This document shows, piece after piece, positions 16,944 through 25,416 of a stretch of 43,387 nt of DNA. The notes beneath the pieces are model-generated. The model did no database searches. It saw nothing but the letters and a program-made list of their open reading frames with translations, and was not told the DNA's origin. The position numbers and the translations under genes were made by a program. Origin of the DNA: Massilia sp. MS-15 (GTDB lineage: Bacteria; Pseudomonadota; Gammaproteobacteria; Burkholderiales; Burkholderiaceae_D); assembly GCF_020176695.1 (NCBI RefSeq), contig NZ_JAIWIA010000059.1:1-43387 (forward strand), in the 5' to 3' direction. The stretch's first letter is position 1, and each line of letters starts with the position of its first letter.

Positions 16944-18149
16944 ATGCGCATCAGTACCCTTTCGATCTACGGCAACGCCACCAGCCAGCTCAATTCCCTG
17001 CAGAGCGCGCTGGCGCGTACCCAGGAACAGCTGGCCACCAACCGCCGCGTGGTCTCGCCTTCGGACGATCCGATCGCCTCGGCGCGCGCGCTGCAGGTCG
17101 GCCAGTCGCTGCAGATGAACGAGCAGTTCGCCACCAACCGCTCCTCGGCCCGCTCGGCCCTGGGCATGACGGAAGGGGCGCTGCAAAGCGCCGGCACCCT
17201 GCTGCAGGACATCCAGGAACTGGCGGTGCGCGCCGGCAGCGGCATCCTGCAGGCCAGCGACCGCGAAGCCCTGGCCACCGAACTGGAGGGCCGCCTGGCC
17301 GACCTGATGGGCGTGGCCAACAGCAGCGACGGCAACGGCGGCTACCTGTTCTCGGGCTACCGCACCACGACCCAGCCGTATGCCAGCGTGCCGGGCGGAG
17401 CCCGCTACGACGGCGACCAGGGCCAGCGCCAGATGCAGGTGGCGTCCTCGCGCAAGATCCCGCTGTCGGTGCCGGGCAGCACCGTGTTCGACGCCAACCC
17501 CACCGGCAACGGCCGCTTCCAGACCACGGCCGCGGCCACCAATACCGGCACCGGCGTGGTCTCGACCGGCTCGGTGACCGGCCCGGCCGGCCCCGGCGGC
17601 TACAATTTCTCGGTCAGCTTTTCCAGTGCCGGCACCTTCGACGTGTCCGACACCTCGGTGGCGCCGCCGGTGGTGATCCTGCCCAACCAGACCTATACCT
17701 CGGGCGCCCCGATCTCCTTCGGCGGCGTGAGCTTCGAGATCAAGGGCGACCCGGCGCCCGGCGACAGTTTCACGGTCGGTCCGAGCGCCAGGGAATCGGT
17801 GTTCACCACGGTGAGCGACATGATCACGGCCCTGCGCGCGCCGGGCGACGACGCGGCCGGCAAGACCGCGCTGTCCAACAGCCTGAACAAGGCGATGGGC
17901 ACCCTCAGCTCGGCCCACGACAATATCCTCACCGTGCGCGCCTCGGTTGGCGCCCACCTGAAGGAACTCGACTACCTCGACGGCGCGGGAGACGACCTCG
18001 GCATCCAGTACAAGGCGACCCTGTCGACCCTGGAAGACCTGGACGTGGTGAAGGCGATCTCGGATTTCTCGCGCCAGCAGACCACGCTGCAGGCGGCCCA
18101 GATGTCGTTCAAGACGATGTCGGGGCTGTCGCTGTTCAACTACCTGTAA
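16944..18149 (+). CDS. flgL: FlgL, hook-associated protein 3
   Basis: A 401-residue flagellin-like junction protein. The N-terminus MRISTLSIYGNATSQLNSLQSALARTQEQLATNRRVVSPSDDPIASARAL and the C-terminal region (YLDGAGDDLGIQYKATLSTLEDLDVVKAISDFSRQQTTLQAAQMSFKTMSGLSLFNYL) are typical. It forms the second hook-filament junction layer below the filament and depends on FlgN. It is probably cotranscribed with flgK from the sigma-28-like promoter. It is convergent, with 12 bases between it and the next gene. Confidence 0.96.
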   Translation: MRISTLSIYGNATSQLNSLQSALARTQEQLATNRRVVSPSDDPIASARALQVGQSLQMNEQFATNRSSARSALGMTEGALQSAGTLLQDIQELAVRAGSGILQASDREALATELEGRLADLMGVANSSDGNGGYLFSGYRTTTQPYASVPGGARYDGDQGQRQMQVASSRKIPLSVPGSTVFDANPTGNGRFQTTAAATNTGTGVVSTGSVTGPAGPGGYNFSVSFSSAGTFDVSDTSVAPPVVILPNQTYTSGAPISFGGVSFEIKGDPAPGDSFTVGPSARESVFTTVSDMITALRAPGDDAAGKTALSNSLNKAMGTLSSAHDNILTVRASVGAHLKELDYLDGAGDDLGIQYKATLSTLEDLDVVKAISDFSRQQTTLQAAQMSFKTMSGLSLFNYL

Positions 18150-18161
18150 GGGCAGGGCTGC

Positions 18162-18575
18162 TCAGCGTACCCTGGGCCAACCCGGCGCCAGCAGCTCGAC
18201 CGCTTGTCCGGGCATGGTCTCGGCCGAGAGGAAGAACCAGTCGTGGTTCGCCAGCCGGACCGCGACCCCCGGCACCGCGAAGGCGGCGGCCAGGCCTGGC
18301 GTGAAGAACTGCTGGGGGCCGAGCTCGTAGCTGGCGCCCTCCAGCAGGATGACCAGCCGCGAGCCGGTGGCGTCGATCGTGGTGTACTGCCCCGACAGCT
18401 TGCTGATCTTGCAGCGCCCGGTCTGCATCAGGCCGCCCAGCGAGCGGGCATAGACGAATGCGAGCTCCCTGCCTTCGCGCTGCCATTGGCGCAGCTGCGC
18501 CGCGCCTTCGCCTTGCGCGTCCAGTTCCCCCAGCAGGCCCTGGTCGGCTGGCTGCAGTGTCACCGGTTGGCCCAT
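18162..18575 (-). CDS. Unknown small protein between flgL and fliR
   Basis: A 137-residue soluble protein, not recognised. It begins MGQPVTLQPADQGLLGELD, preceded by a strong AGGAGGA site, which supports it as a real gene. The first third is helical and charged (AAQLRQWQREGRELAFVYARS); the rest is beta-like and ends FFLSAETMPGQAVELLAPGW. There is no signal peptide, membrane segment or catalytic motif. It lies directly downstream of and codirectional with the fliF-R block (93 bases after fliR), so it may be transcribed with it. A flagellar role is possible but only by position. Confidence 0.65.
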   Translation of the reverse strand: MGQPVTLQPADQGLLGELDAQGEGAAQLRQWQREGRELAFVYARSLGGLMQTGRCKISKLSGQYTTIDATGSRLVILLEGASYELGPQQFFTPGLAAAFAVPGVAVRLANHDWFFLSAETMPGQAVELLAPGWPRVR

Positions 18576-18668
18576 GTCTGTCCTCCTGTTGATGTCATGC
18601 GTTGGTTCAGGCCGAGTGTATGCAGAAGCGGCGCGTGCCGCAAGCCATGCGCGCGGCTGGTACCACCC

Positions 18669-19502
18669 CTACGGGGCAGGAACCGGTATCGGCGCAGCGG
18701 GGGGCGGCGGTGCCGGGCGCGGCGCGGCGGCACGCGGCACGGCGCGCCCCGCTTCGATGCCGGCATTGAACATGTTCACGATCGGCATGCCGAGATAGGG
18801 CATGGCCAGGCTCAGCGTCAGGAAACCGACCCCCAGCGTGACCGGAAAGCCGATGCCGAAGATGTTCAGCTGGGGCGCGGCGCGCGTCAGGATGCCGAGC
18901 GCGACGTTGGTGATCAGGAGCGCGGCGATGACCGGCAGCGCCAGCTGCAGGCCGCTGGAGAAGATGCGTCCGCCCCAGCGCGCCAGTTCCAGCGGTCCGT
19001 TGCCGGAGAAGGGCGTGGCCGCGATCGGCATGGCATGAAAGCTTTCCGCCAGCGCCGCCAGCAGCACCAGGTGGGCGTTCACGGCCAGGAAGGCCATGGT
19101 CGCCACCAGCGCCAGGAACTGGCTCACCGCCGACGAGCGGCCGCGCGAGTTCGGGTCGAAGAACACGGCGAAGCCCAGGCCCATGGTCATGCTGGCGATT
19201 TCGCCCGCGTACTCGATGGCGGCGAACACGATGCGCATGGCGAAGCCCATCGCCAGCCCGATCAGCAATTCCTTGGCCAGGATCAGCAGGCCGCCCCAGG
19301 AGGTCGGGTCGATGGCGGGAATGTCGGGCACGGTGGGCGCGATGACCGAGGCCAGCAGCACGCCGAGGGCGACCTTGACCGACATCGGCACGCCGGTATT
19401 GCCGAACAGGGGCGCCGACGCCACCAGGCCGAGGATGCGCGTGAGCGGCCACAGCAGCCCCGCGATCCAGGCGTTCATCTCGCCCGTGCTCAAGCTCAGC
19501 AA
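18669..19502 (-). CDS. fliR: FliR, flagellar export gate membrane protein
   Basis: A 277-residue membrane protein with several transmembrane helices. It begins at a TTG codon (MLSLSTGEMNAWIAGLLWPLTRILGLVASAPLFGN) with GGAG upstream; the alternative ATG at 19478 would lose conserved residues. Conserved blocks are RIVFAAIEYAGEIASMTMGLGFAVFFDP and APQLNIFGIGFPVTLGVGFLTL. FliR joins FliP and FliQ to form the export gate core in the MS ring. The last 25 or so residues form a Pro/Ala-rich tail ([19 protein letters not shown]) that extends beyond the usual end of about 260. It is last in the fliF-R gene run. Confidence 0.95.
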   Translation of the reverse strand: MLSLSTGEMNAWIAGLLWPLTRILGLVASAPLFGNTGVPMSVKVALGVLLASVIAPTVPDIPAIDPTSWGGLLILAKELLIGLAMGFAMRIVFAAIEYAGEIASMTMGLGFAVFFDPNSRGRSSAVSQFLALVATMAFLAVNAHLVLLAALAESFHAMPIAATPFSGNGPLELARWGGRIFSSGLQLALPVIAALLITNVALGILTRAAPQLNIFGIGFPVTLGVGFLTLSLAMPYLGMPIVNMFNAGIEAGRAVPRAAAPRPAPPPPAAPIPVPAP

Positions 19503-19515
19503 GGCAGCGCTCCGC

Positions 19516-19785
19516 CTAGCCGATCATGCCGGGGATGCCGGTGAACACCCCGCGCATGTAGTCGAGCATGGTCGACAGCATCCAGGGCCCGGCCACCACC
19601 AGGGCGATGAAGATCCCGACCAGTTTCGGGATGAAGGACAGGGTCGCCTCGTTGATCTGGGTCGCGGCCTGGAAGATGCTGATGATCAGGCCGATGATCA
19701 GGGCCACCAGCAGCAGCGGCGCGGCCACCATCAGCGTGACTTCCATCGCGGTGCGGCCCATGGTCATGACGGTTTCCGGAGTCAT
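19516..19785 (-). CDS. fliQ: FliQ, flagellar export gate protein
   Basis: An 89-residue protein with two hydrophobic helices, the standard size for FliQ. It starts MTPETVMTMGRTAMEVTLMVAAPLLLVALIIGLIISIFQAATQINEATLSFIPKLVGIF, with the family's QAATQINEATLSFIPK segment between the two helices. Several copies surround the FliP/FliR core in the export gate. It is 9 bases after fliP and 13 before fliR. Confidence 0.96.
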   Translation of the reverse strand: MTPETVMTMGRTAMEVTLMVAAPLLLVALIIGLIISIFQAATQINEATLSFIPKLVGIFIALVVAGPWMLSTMLDYMRGVFTGIPGMIG

Positions 19786-19794
19786 GCGCGCCCC

Positions 19795-20535
19795 CTAGTA
19801 GAAGCTCTGGGACAGCGAGCCGATCAGCAGTTGCCAGCCGTCGACCAGCACGAACAGCATCAGCTTGAAGGGCAGCGAAATCACGGCCGGCGACATCATC
19901 ATCATGCCCATCGCCATCAGCACCGAGGCCACCACCATGTCGATGATCAGGAAGGGGATGAAGATCGCGAAGCCGATCTGGAAGGCCGTCTTCAGCTCGC
20001 TGGTGACGAAGGCCGGCACCAGCACCCGCAGCGGGATGTCTTCCGGGCCCTGCAGCGCGGGCGAGCGCGAGATCTTGACGAACAGGGCCAGGTCGGACTG
20101 GCGGGTCTGCTTGATCATGAATTCCTTCAGCGGCACCACGCCGCGCTCCAGCGCCTCGCCCATCTGCATCCGGTTCTCCTGCAGCGGCAGGTAGGCTTCG
20201 GTGTAGATGCGGTCGAACGTGGGACCCATCACGAAGAAGGTCAGGAACAGGGCCAGGCCCACCATCACCTGGTTCGGCGGCGCGGTGGCCGTGCCGATCG
20301 CCTGGCGCAGCAGCGACAGCACGATGATGATGCGGGTGAACGCCGTCATCATCAGGAGCGCGGCCGGCAGGAAGGTCAGCGCGGTCAGCAGGATCAGGGT
20401 CTGGACCGGCAGCGAATAGGCGGTGCCGCCGCCCGCCGCCGGGCTGGTGGTGAAGGCCGGAATGCCGGGCTGGGCCAGCGCGGCCAGCGGCAGCAGCGCC
20501 GCGGCGGCCACCAGCAGGAGTCGTTTAGTTCGCAT
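19795..20535 (-). CDS. fliP: FliP, flagellar export gate protein
   Basis: A 246-residue protein with a cleavable-type N-terminal signal ([24 protein letters not shown]), as known for FliP, and further transmembrane helices. Conserved blocks are [70 protein letters not shown] text and the C-terminal [25 protein letters not shown]. It forms the pentameric gate core with FliR. The ATG overlaps the end of fliO by 11 bases (ATGCGAACTAA), so translation is probably coupled. Confidence 0.96.
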   Translation of the reverse strand: MRTKRLLLVAAAALLPLAALAQPGIPAFTTSPAAGGGTAYSLPVQTLILLTALTFLPAALLMMTAFTRIIIVLSLLRQAIGTATAPPNQVMVGLALFLTFFVMGPTFDRIYTEAYLPLQENRMQMGEALERGVVPLKEFMIKQTRQSDLALFVKISRSPALQGPEDIPLRVLVPAFVTSELKTAFQIGFAIFIPFLIIDMVVASVLMAMGMMMMSPAVISLPFKLMLFVLVDGWQLLIGSLSQSFY

Positions 20536-21187
20536 TGCGTTGATCGATCGTGTTCTTGAGCCACTCGCCGAAGCTGGCGGCGGCGGGCTGTCCGGCCGCG
20601 GGGGGCTGCAGGGCCGCGCCTTCGCCGCGCGGCATGGTGGCGAGCGCATTCACGCGGCCGGGCGAGGCGCCGACCACGATCCACTGGTCGCCGACCTCGA
20701 CCACCATGATGCGTTCGCGCCCGCCAAGGCTGAGTCCGCCCACCAGGCGCACGTTGGCGCCGCCAGCCATGGCGCGCGGCGCGAAGCGCTTCAGGAACCA
20801 GGCCAGGCCGAGCAGCAGGCCGAGCACCAGCACCAGGGCCAGGATGGTCTGCAGCAGGCTGCCGGTGCTGGGGGCGCCGGCCGGCATGGCGACCGCGGGC
20901 GGACGCTGGACCGGAGCGGGTGTCAGGGCCGGGGCGGTGGCTGGACGGCCGGTGGTGGTGGCCCCAGGCTGCAGCGGCTGGGTTTCCTGGGAAGCAGGAG
21001 CCGGGACGGGAATCGGCGCGGCCTGCTCGGCCATCGATGGCCCTGCCCAGATACCCAGCACGAGCGCAGCCGCGCACCGTAGGGTGGGCGGCTTCGCCGC
21101 CCACGCGTCCAGCCAACGCCACCATGGACGCACCTGTACGATATGGCCACCCCCACCCGCCCACCCCACGCCGTTGCTCGAGCTCAT
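20525..21187 (-). CDS. fliO: FliO, export gate assembly protein, with a REP-derived N-terminus
   Basis: As read from the ATG that overlaps the fliN stop (ATGA at 21187-21184), this is a 220-residue protein. It has a hydrophobic segment [16 protein letters not shown], a Pro/Ala-rich linker, a true transmembrane helix ([25 protein letters not shown]) and the FliO cytoplasmic domain ([42 protein letters not shown]). FliO helps FliP assemble. Residues about 27-36 ([10 protein letters not shown]) are encoded by a REP unit, so the usual start and signal region appear replaced. Initiation at a non-ATG codon just after the REP, such as GTG near residue 43, is also possible. The gene itself is secure; its start is not. 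Confidence 0.82.
   Translation of the reverse strand: MSSSNGVGWAGGGGHIVQVRPWWRWLDAWAAKPPTLRCAAALVLGIWAGPSMAEQAAPIPVPAPASQETQPLQPGATTTGRPATAPALTPAPVQRPPAVAMPAGAPSTGSLLQTILALVLVLGLLLGLAWFLKRFAPRAMAGGANVRLVGGLSLGGRERIMVVEVGDQWIVVGASPGRVNALATMPRGEGAALQPPAAGQPAAASFGEWLKNTIDQRNAN
21078..21170. repeat. REP-like unit plus degenerate partner inside the 5' end of fliO
   Basis: The left unit (21078-21107) is intact: head CGTAGG, arms GTGGGCGGC/GCCGCCCAC around TTC, then GCG. At about 21155-21170 the sequence ACCCGCCCACCCCACG resembles a decayed right-hand head (usual form CCGCCCACCCTACG). Together they look like an aged inverted pair placed at the fliN-fliO junction. The intact unit's head directly abuts the codons of the FliO hydrophobic segment. 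Confidence 0.7.
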
Positions 21188-21621
21188 TTATTCAATTTTC
21201 TGATCCGTTCCGATGGCGTAATGATATCAGTCAAGCGAATCCCGAACTTGTCGTTCACGACCACGACCTCGCCCTGGGCGATCAGGCAGCCATTGACCAG
21301 CACGTCCATCGGCTCGCCGGCCAGGCCGTCGAGTTCGACCACGGAGCCCTGGGCCAGCTGCAGCAGGTTCTTGATCGCGATCTTGGTGCGCCCGAGCTCC
21401 ACGGTCAGCTGGACCGGGATGTCGAGGATGAAGTCGATGTCGTTCGGGGTGTCGTTGCGCGCGCCCTTGTTCGAGAAATCCTTGAACACGGCGGCCGTGG
21501 CGGTGCTGGCCGCGGTCTGCTGCTGGCGCTCGAGCGCGGCCGCCTCGGCGGCGGCCTGCTCGGCGATCGCGGCGCCCCAATCGTCGTCGAGACCGCTCTG
21601 GTCGTCCTGGGTATCAGACAT
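21184..21621 (-). CDS. fliN: FliN, C-ring switch protein
   Basis: A 145-residue protein starting MSDTQDDQSGLDDDWGAAIAEQAA, with an AGGAGGACACC site just before the ATG; an in-frame ATG 17 codons earlier is less likely. The acidic, Ala-rich N-terminus is variable. The C-terminal 80 residues are the SpoA/FliN domain: DIPVQLTVELGRTKIAIKNLLQLAQGSVVELDGLAGEPMDVLVNGCLIAQGEVVVVNDKFGIRLTDII. FliN forms the base of the C-ring and docks FliH with the ATPase. Its stop overlaps the fliO ATG. Confidence 0.96.
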   Translation of the reverse strand: MSDTQDDQSGLDDDWGAAIAEQAAAEAAALERQQQTAASTATAAVFKDFSNKGARNDTPNDIDFILDIPVQLTVELGRTKIAIKNLLQLAQGSVVELDGLAGEPMDVLVNGCLIAQGEVVVVNDKFGIRLTDIITPSERIRKLNK

Positions 21622-21675
21622 GGTGTCCTCCTGTTGCGCGGCCGCCGTCATCAGCGCCGCGACGCATTGCATGAA

Positions 21676-22662
21676 TTAGGTTTTGTTGAAGTTGTCGCTG
21701 TTGGCGAGCAGTTTCTCGACCTTCAGCGCGTACTGGCCATTGAAGACGCCGTAGCTGCAGTCCATCACCGGTACCCCGTCCACCGTCGCCTGCAGCATCT
21801 CCGGCACGGTGATCGGGATGATGTCGCCGATCTTCATGTTCAGGATCTCGTCGAAGTTGGCGCGGCCTTCGCCCAGCACCGCCACCAGTTCGACCTCGGC
21901 GGCCTGGATCTGCTGGGTCATCAGGCGCACCCAGCGCTTGTCCACTTCCAGCGCCTCGCCCTGCAGGCTGGACGTGAGCGCGTCGCGGATCGGCTCGATC
22001 ATCGAGTAGGGCATGCAGAAGTGGATCTGGCCCGACACCGATCCCAGCTCGACCGTGAAGGTGCAGGACACCACCACCTCGTTCGGGGTCGCGATGTTGG
22101 CGAACTGGGTGTTCATCTCGGAGCGGATGTACTCGAACTCGATCGGGTACACCGGCTCCCACGACTTGGTATAGGCCTCGAACACGATGTCCAGGATGCG
22201 CAGGATGATGCGCTGCTCGGTCTGGGTAAAGTCGCGCCCTTCCACGCGGGTGTGGAAACGGCCGTCGCCGCCGAACAGGTTGTCCACCAGCAGGAACACC
22301 AGGCCCGGGTCGAACACCATCAGCGCGGTGCCGCGCAGCGGCTTCATGTGGATCAGGTTGAGGTTGGTCGGCACCACCAGGTTGCGGATGAACTCGCTGT
22401 ACTTGGAGACCCGCACCGAACCCACCGAGACCTCGGCGCTGCGGCGCAGGAAGTTGAACAGGCCAACCCGCAGGTACCTGGCGAAACGCTCGTTGATGAT
22501 CTCGAGCGTCGGCATGCGGCCGCGCACGATGCGCTCCTGCGTCGCCAGGTTGTAGGTGCGGACTCCCGAGGTGTCTTCAGGCGCCGCGATGTCGTCCTGA
22601 TCGCCGTTGACCCCCTTCAGGAGGGCATCGACTTCTTCCTGTGAGAGGAAATTATCGGCCAT
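21676..22662 (-). CDS. fliM: FliM, C-ring switch protein
   Basis: A 328-residue protein. The N-terminal peptide MADNFLSQEEVDALLKGV is the CheY-P binding motif. The middle domain (GRMPTLEIINERFARYLRVGLFNFLRRSAEVSVGSVRVSKYSEFIRNL ... SWEPVYPIEFEYIRSEMNTQFANIATPNEVVVSCTFTVEL) binds FliG, and the C-terminal SpoA domain (GRANFDEILNMKIGDIIPITVPEMLQATVDGVPVMDCSYGVFNGQYALKVEKLL) pairs with FliN. This keeps the chemotaxis connection, although che genes are not in the window. Confidence 0.96.
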   Translation of the reverse strand: MADNFLSQEEVDALLKGVNGDQDDIAAPEDTSGVRTYNLATQERIVRGRMPTLEIINERFARYLRVGLFNFLRRSAEVSVGSVRVSKYSEFIRNLVVPTNLNLIHMKPLRGTALMVFDPGLVFLLVDNLFGGDGRFHTRVEGRDFTQTEQRIILRILDIVFEAYTKSWEPVYPIEFEYIRSEMNTQFANIATPNEVVVSCTFTVELGSVSGQIHFCMPYSMIEPIRDALTSSLQGEALEVDKRWVRLMTQQIQAAEVELVAVLGEGRANFDEILNMKIGDIIPITVPEMLQATVDGVPVMDCSYGVFNGQYALKVEKLLANSDNFNKT

Positions 22663-22674
22663 GGTGCGTCGGGC

Positions 22675-23214
22675 TTACTGGATGATAAACGAGGTAAACA
22701 AGACGTCGGTCACGTCCTGTTCGTCGCCTTCCTTGACGAAGGGCTCGCGCACGACGGCGCCGATCTCGGCGGCGAGCTGCTGCTTGCCCTCGAGCGTGCT
22801 GATCTCCGAGGCCTTCTTGCTCGACAGGAGCAGCAGCACGCGGTTGCGCACGATCGCCATGTTGTCCTTGATGAGCTGGCTCTGCTCGGCGCCCTCGACC
22901 TGCAGGGTGAACTGCACCTGCAGGTACTGCTCGCCGTTCTCCGGCTGCAGGTTGACGGTGAAGGCTTCGATCGGCAGGTATTCCGGCTTGGCGTGTTCGT
23001 CCTTTTTCTTCTTCTTTTTCTTGGCATCCTTGGCCGGCTCCTCGTGCGCGGCCGCGTCGCCCGCGCCCAGGAAATACCAGGCCGCAGCGCCGCCGCCGCC
23101 CAGCAGCAGCACGGCCGCAATGGCGATCACCATCAGCTTTTTCTTGGATCCGGCAGGGGCGGAAGGGTCCGCGTCGGCTTTCGGGTCCGCTTTCGATTTC
23201 GGATTGGCTTTCAA
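22675..23214 (-). CDS. fliL: FliL, basal body/stator-associated membrane protein
   Basis: A 179-residue single-pass membrane protein. A Lys-rich cytoplasmic N-terminus is followed by a helix (LMVIAIAAVLLLGGGGAAAWYFLG), a remarkable KKKKKKK-type linker (DAKKKKKKKDEH), then the periplasmic FliL domain (EYLPIEAFTVNLQPENGEQYLQVQFTLQVEG ... VREPFVKEGDEQDVTDVLFTSFIIQ). FliL surrounds the stators and raises torque. The best start is a TTG, since no ATG lies upstream in frame; the first internal ATG would cut into the helix. It is 12 bases before fliM and 117 after fliK. Confidence 0.9.
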   Translation of the reverse strand: MKANPKSKADPKADADPSAPAGSKKKLMVIAIAAVLLLGGGGAAAWYFLGAGDAAAHEEPAKDAKKKKKKKDEHAKPEYLPIEAFTVNLQPENGEQYLQVQFTLQVEGAEQSQLIKDNMAIVRNRVLLLLSSKKASEISTLEGKQQLAAEIGAVVREPFVKEGDEQDVTDVLFTSFIIQ

Positions 23215-23331
23215 GATATTCAGTGCCTAAATAAGTGCCTAACAGAATGTATCGGTCATTATGCATTATGGCGGCCGGGCCAGTCCCGGCAAGCCCGGAA
23301 AAGAGCCGATAAGCAACGCCTATCCACGCGA

Positions 23332-24909
23332 TCAGGCAAATGTATCGACCGCGCCGCGTTCGCCCAGCACGACGGTGCGTGCCACCGGAACCGCGGTCTC
23401 GCCAGTGTCGCCGGCATCGCCGGCATTGCCGCCGCCCGCCAGGCGGCCCGCGGCAGGCGCGTCGCGGCGCTCGCCGTCCCAGGACTGGCGGCCGTCCGGC
23501 GTGCCGGCGTCGACGGTGGCGTTACCGAGCGCGATGCCGCTCTCGCTCATCATCTCGCGCAGGCGGGGAAGGGCGTTTTCCAGGGCCTGGCGCACCTCCT
23601 GCTGGCTGGACGAGAAAGCCACGCTGGCGCCGTCATTGCCCACGTTCAGCACCACCTGCACCGGGCCGAGGTCCGGCGGATTCAGGGTGAGCGTTGCGGC
23701 CTGTTCCTTGCCGACCATGTAGACGATGCGCTGGCTGACCTGGTTGTCCCAGGCCTGGGTACCGAGACGGGCCGGGATGCGGTCGCCCGGCATGGCGGGC
23801 GCCCCGGCCAGGGTTTCCAGCCTGGATACCTGGGCCTGCAGCTGGGCCGCCGCAGGCGCCGGGGCGGCCGCCTCCACGCTGGCCCTGGCTTCGGCGGCGC
23901 GCGCCTGCGCCTGGGCCGCCAGCCTGGATGGATCGGCCTGGGCGGCCGGGTTGGCCTGGTTGCCCACGCCACCCTGCTGCGGGTTGCGCGCCTGGCCGGC
24001 ATCGGCCTGCGCCGCATGGGTGCCTGCGGCCGGCTGCGAAGCCGGGCCCCGGGTGGCGTCATCCGCCATGTCCGGCAGCGCGAAGACGCCTGCCTGGCCC
24101 TGGCCGATCTCGTCAGGCTGGTCTGGCTGATCCGGCTGGTCCGCGGCGCCTGCCTGCGCAAGGGCCGGCTGCTGGCCGCTGGCCTGCTGCGTCACCATGG
24201 CGCCGGCCAGCGCCGTTGCAGCGGCCTCGGCTGCAGGTGGGGCGGCGGGGGCGGCCGCGCCGGCCTGGGTGGCGAGCATGGCCGCGAGCGCCGCCTGTGC
24301 GGCCGCGCCGTCGGCAAGCGCCGCCAGGGCGGGTGCAGCATCGGCTGGCGGCAGTGCGGCCGCGTCGGCTTGCGTGGCCGCCGGGTCCGCCACCGCGGCC
24401 GGGGCTGGCTGGGTGGACAGGCCCAGGCTGGCCATCAGGGCCAGCATGTCGGTGGCCGGGCTGGACGCCGCCTGCGCAGCCGCTTCCGTTGCCGCTTCTG
24501 CAGCCGATTCCGCTTGCGCGGCGGCGCCATCCCCGGTGGCCGCGTCGGTCGCGGAACCGGACTTGCCGGCCGCGGCGGATTTGCCGGCCGGCGCGTCGCT
24601 TGCGCGGGCGGATTGCGTCGATGCCTGGCTGGCCTGATGCGGCGCCGGCGCCGCGTTGCGCTCGGCCGCTTGCTGCCTTGGCGGCGCGGCCGGCTTGCCC
24701 GCTCCCGCCGCCCTGGCGCTGGCCGGCGCCGGCGCCGTGTTCGCCGCCGGTGCCTGTGCCGCAGTCTGGCGCTGCGCGATCTCGCGCGACAAGGTGGCGC
24801 CGAAGCCGCCATCGGCAGCCTGGGACGGCGTGCCCGCGTTGCCGCGCGGCGCCTGCGCCGGGGCCGCGCCGGTCAGCTGGAAGGGAAGGGAAGTGGTCTG
24901 CATCGTCAT
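23332..24909 (-). CDS. fliK: FliK, hook-length control protein
   Basis: A 525-residue secreted ruler protein, very rich in Ala, Pro, Gln and Gly over residues about 20-390, as usual for FliK. The conserved C-terminal switch domain begins near 400 (QAWDNQVSQRIVYMVGKEQAATLTLNPPDLGPVQVVLNVGNDGASVAFSS), with the LNPPxLG motif, and ends with a flexible tail. FliK measures the hook and switches the export gate from rod/hook to filament substrates by acting on FlhB. The start chosen is the first of two nearby ATGs (MTMQTTSLPFQL). A second FliK-like gene is at 35314-36540. Confidence 0.93.
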   Translation of the reverse strand: MTMQTTSLPFQLTGAAPAQAPRGNAGTPSQAADGGFGATLSREIAQRQTAAQAPAANTAPAPASARAAGAGKPAAPPRQQAAERNAAPAPHQASQASTQSARASDAPAGKSAAAGKSGSATDAATGDGAAAQAESAAEAATEAAAQAASSPATDMLALMASLGLSTQPAPAAVADPAATQADAAALPPADAAPALAALADGAAAQAALAAMLATQAGAAAPAAPPAAEAAATALAGAMVTQQASGQQPALAQAGAADQPDQPDQPDEIGQGQAGVFALPDMADDATRGPASQPAAGTHAAQADAGQARNPQQGGVGNQANPAAQADPSRLAAQAQARAAEARASVEAAAPAPAAAQLQAQVSRLETLAGAPAMPGDRIPARLGTQAWDNQVSQRIVYMVGKEQAATLTLNPPDLGPVQVVLNVGNDGASVAFSSSQQEVRQALENALPRLREMMSESGIALGNATVDAGTPDGRQSWDGERRDAPAAGRLAGGGNAGDAGDTGETAVPVARTVVLGERGAVDTFA

Positions 24910-24925
24910 GAAAGGTCCGCCTGGT

Positions 24926-25366
24926 TCAGCGTTTGTAGCGGGCGCCACGGGCCGCGTGGTCGTCCATCAGTTTCTGGTCGCGCTTGTTCTCGATCGCCAG
25001 CGCCTCGGCCGCCGCACGCTCGTTCAGCGTGCGGTAGGACAGGCGCTTGCGCTCGCTTTCCTGCCATGCCTTGCGTTCCACCTCCGCCTTGTACTTCGCA
25101 TGCTTGATGACCTCGCGCTGGCCCGTGATCGCGTTGTCCAGCTTGCCGATGAAGGCGATGAAGTTGTGATACGCGAAAGGCGTGATGCCGGCCATCTGGG
25201 CCGCGTCGAGCTTGCGCACGTATTCGTCCCGGTAGCCGTCCAGCATGCCCAGTTTCTGTTCCGCCTCGTCCACCGCCTGCAGGGCCGTGCCGAGGCGCTT
25301 GGCGATCGCGTCGGAATCGCGCTGCGCAAGGTCGATCAGGGTCTCGAGGGCGGAAGAATTGGCCAT
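24926..25366 (-). CDS. fliJ: FliJ, export ATPase stalk protein
   Basis: A 146-residue coiled-coil protein of normal family length: ALETLIDLAQRDSDAIAKRLGTALQAVDEAEQKLGMLDGYRDEYVRKLDAAQMAGITPFAYHNFIAFIGKLDNAITGQ, ending in charged helix text (AIENKRDQKLMDDHAARG). FliJ inserts into the FliI hexamer like the gamma subunit of F1 and links it to FlhA. It lies between fliI (50 bases) and fliK (16 bases). Confidence 0.94.
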   Translation of the reverse strand: MANSSALETLIDLAQRDSDAIAKRLGTALQAVDEAEQKLGMLDGYRDEYVRKLDAAQMAGITPFAYHNFIAFIGKLDNAITGQREVIKHAKYKAEVERKAWQESERKRLSYRTLNERAAAEALAIENKRDQKLMDDHAARGARYKR

Positions 25367-25416
25367 GTCAGGGTCACACTAATGAGCAGAGTATAGTTCT
25401 GCCCGGCACTATTCCA

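Noticed and set aside
14946..17957. A 1003-codon open frame on the minus strand opposite flgK and flgL
   Set aside because: It is His/Arg/Gly-rich with no domain and mirrors the codon pattern of real genes on the other strand; the plus-strand flgK and flgL are unmistakable.
23272..23296. Short GC inverted repeat after fliK (GCCGGG/CCCGGC)
   Set aside because: The stem is only six bases and no T run follows, so it does not meet the terminator pattern.
23305..23312. GCCGATAA (perfect sigma-28 -10) on the plus strand in the fliK-fliL gap
   Set aside because: There is no TAAA-type -35 at the right distance, and it would run antisense into fliK.
22993..25107. A 704-codon Arg/Gly-rich open frame opposite fliL and fliK
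   Set aside because: Composition is that of a complement of Ala/Gln-rich FliK; no recognisable protein feature.
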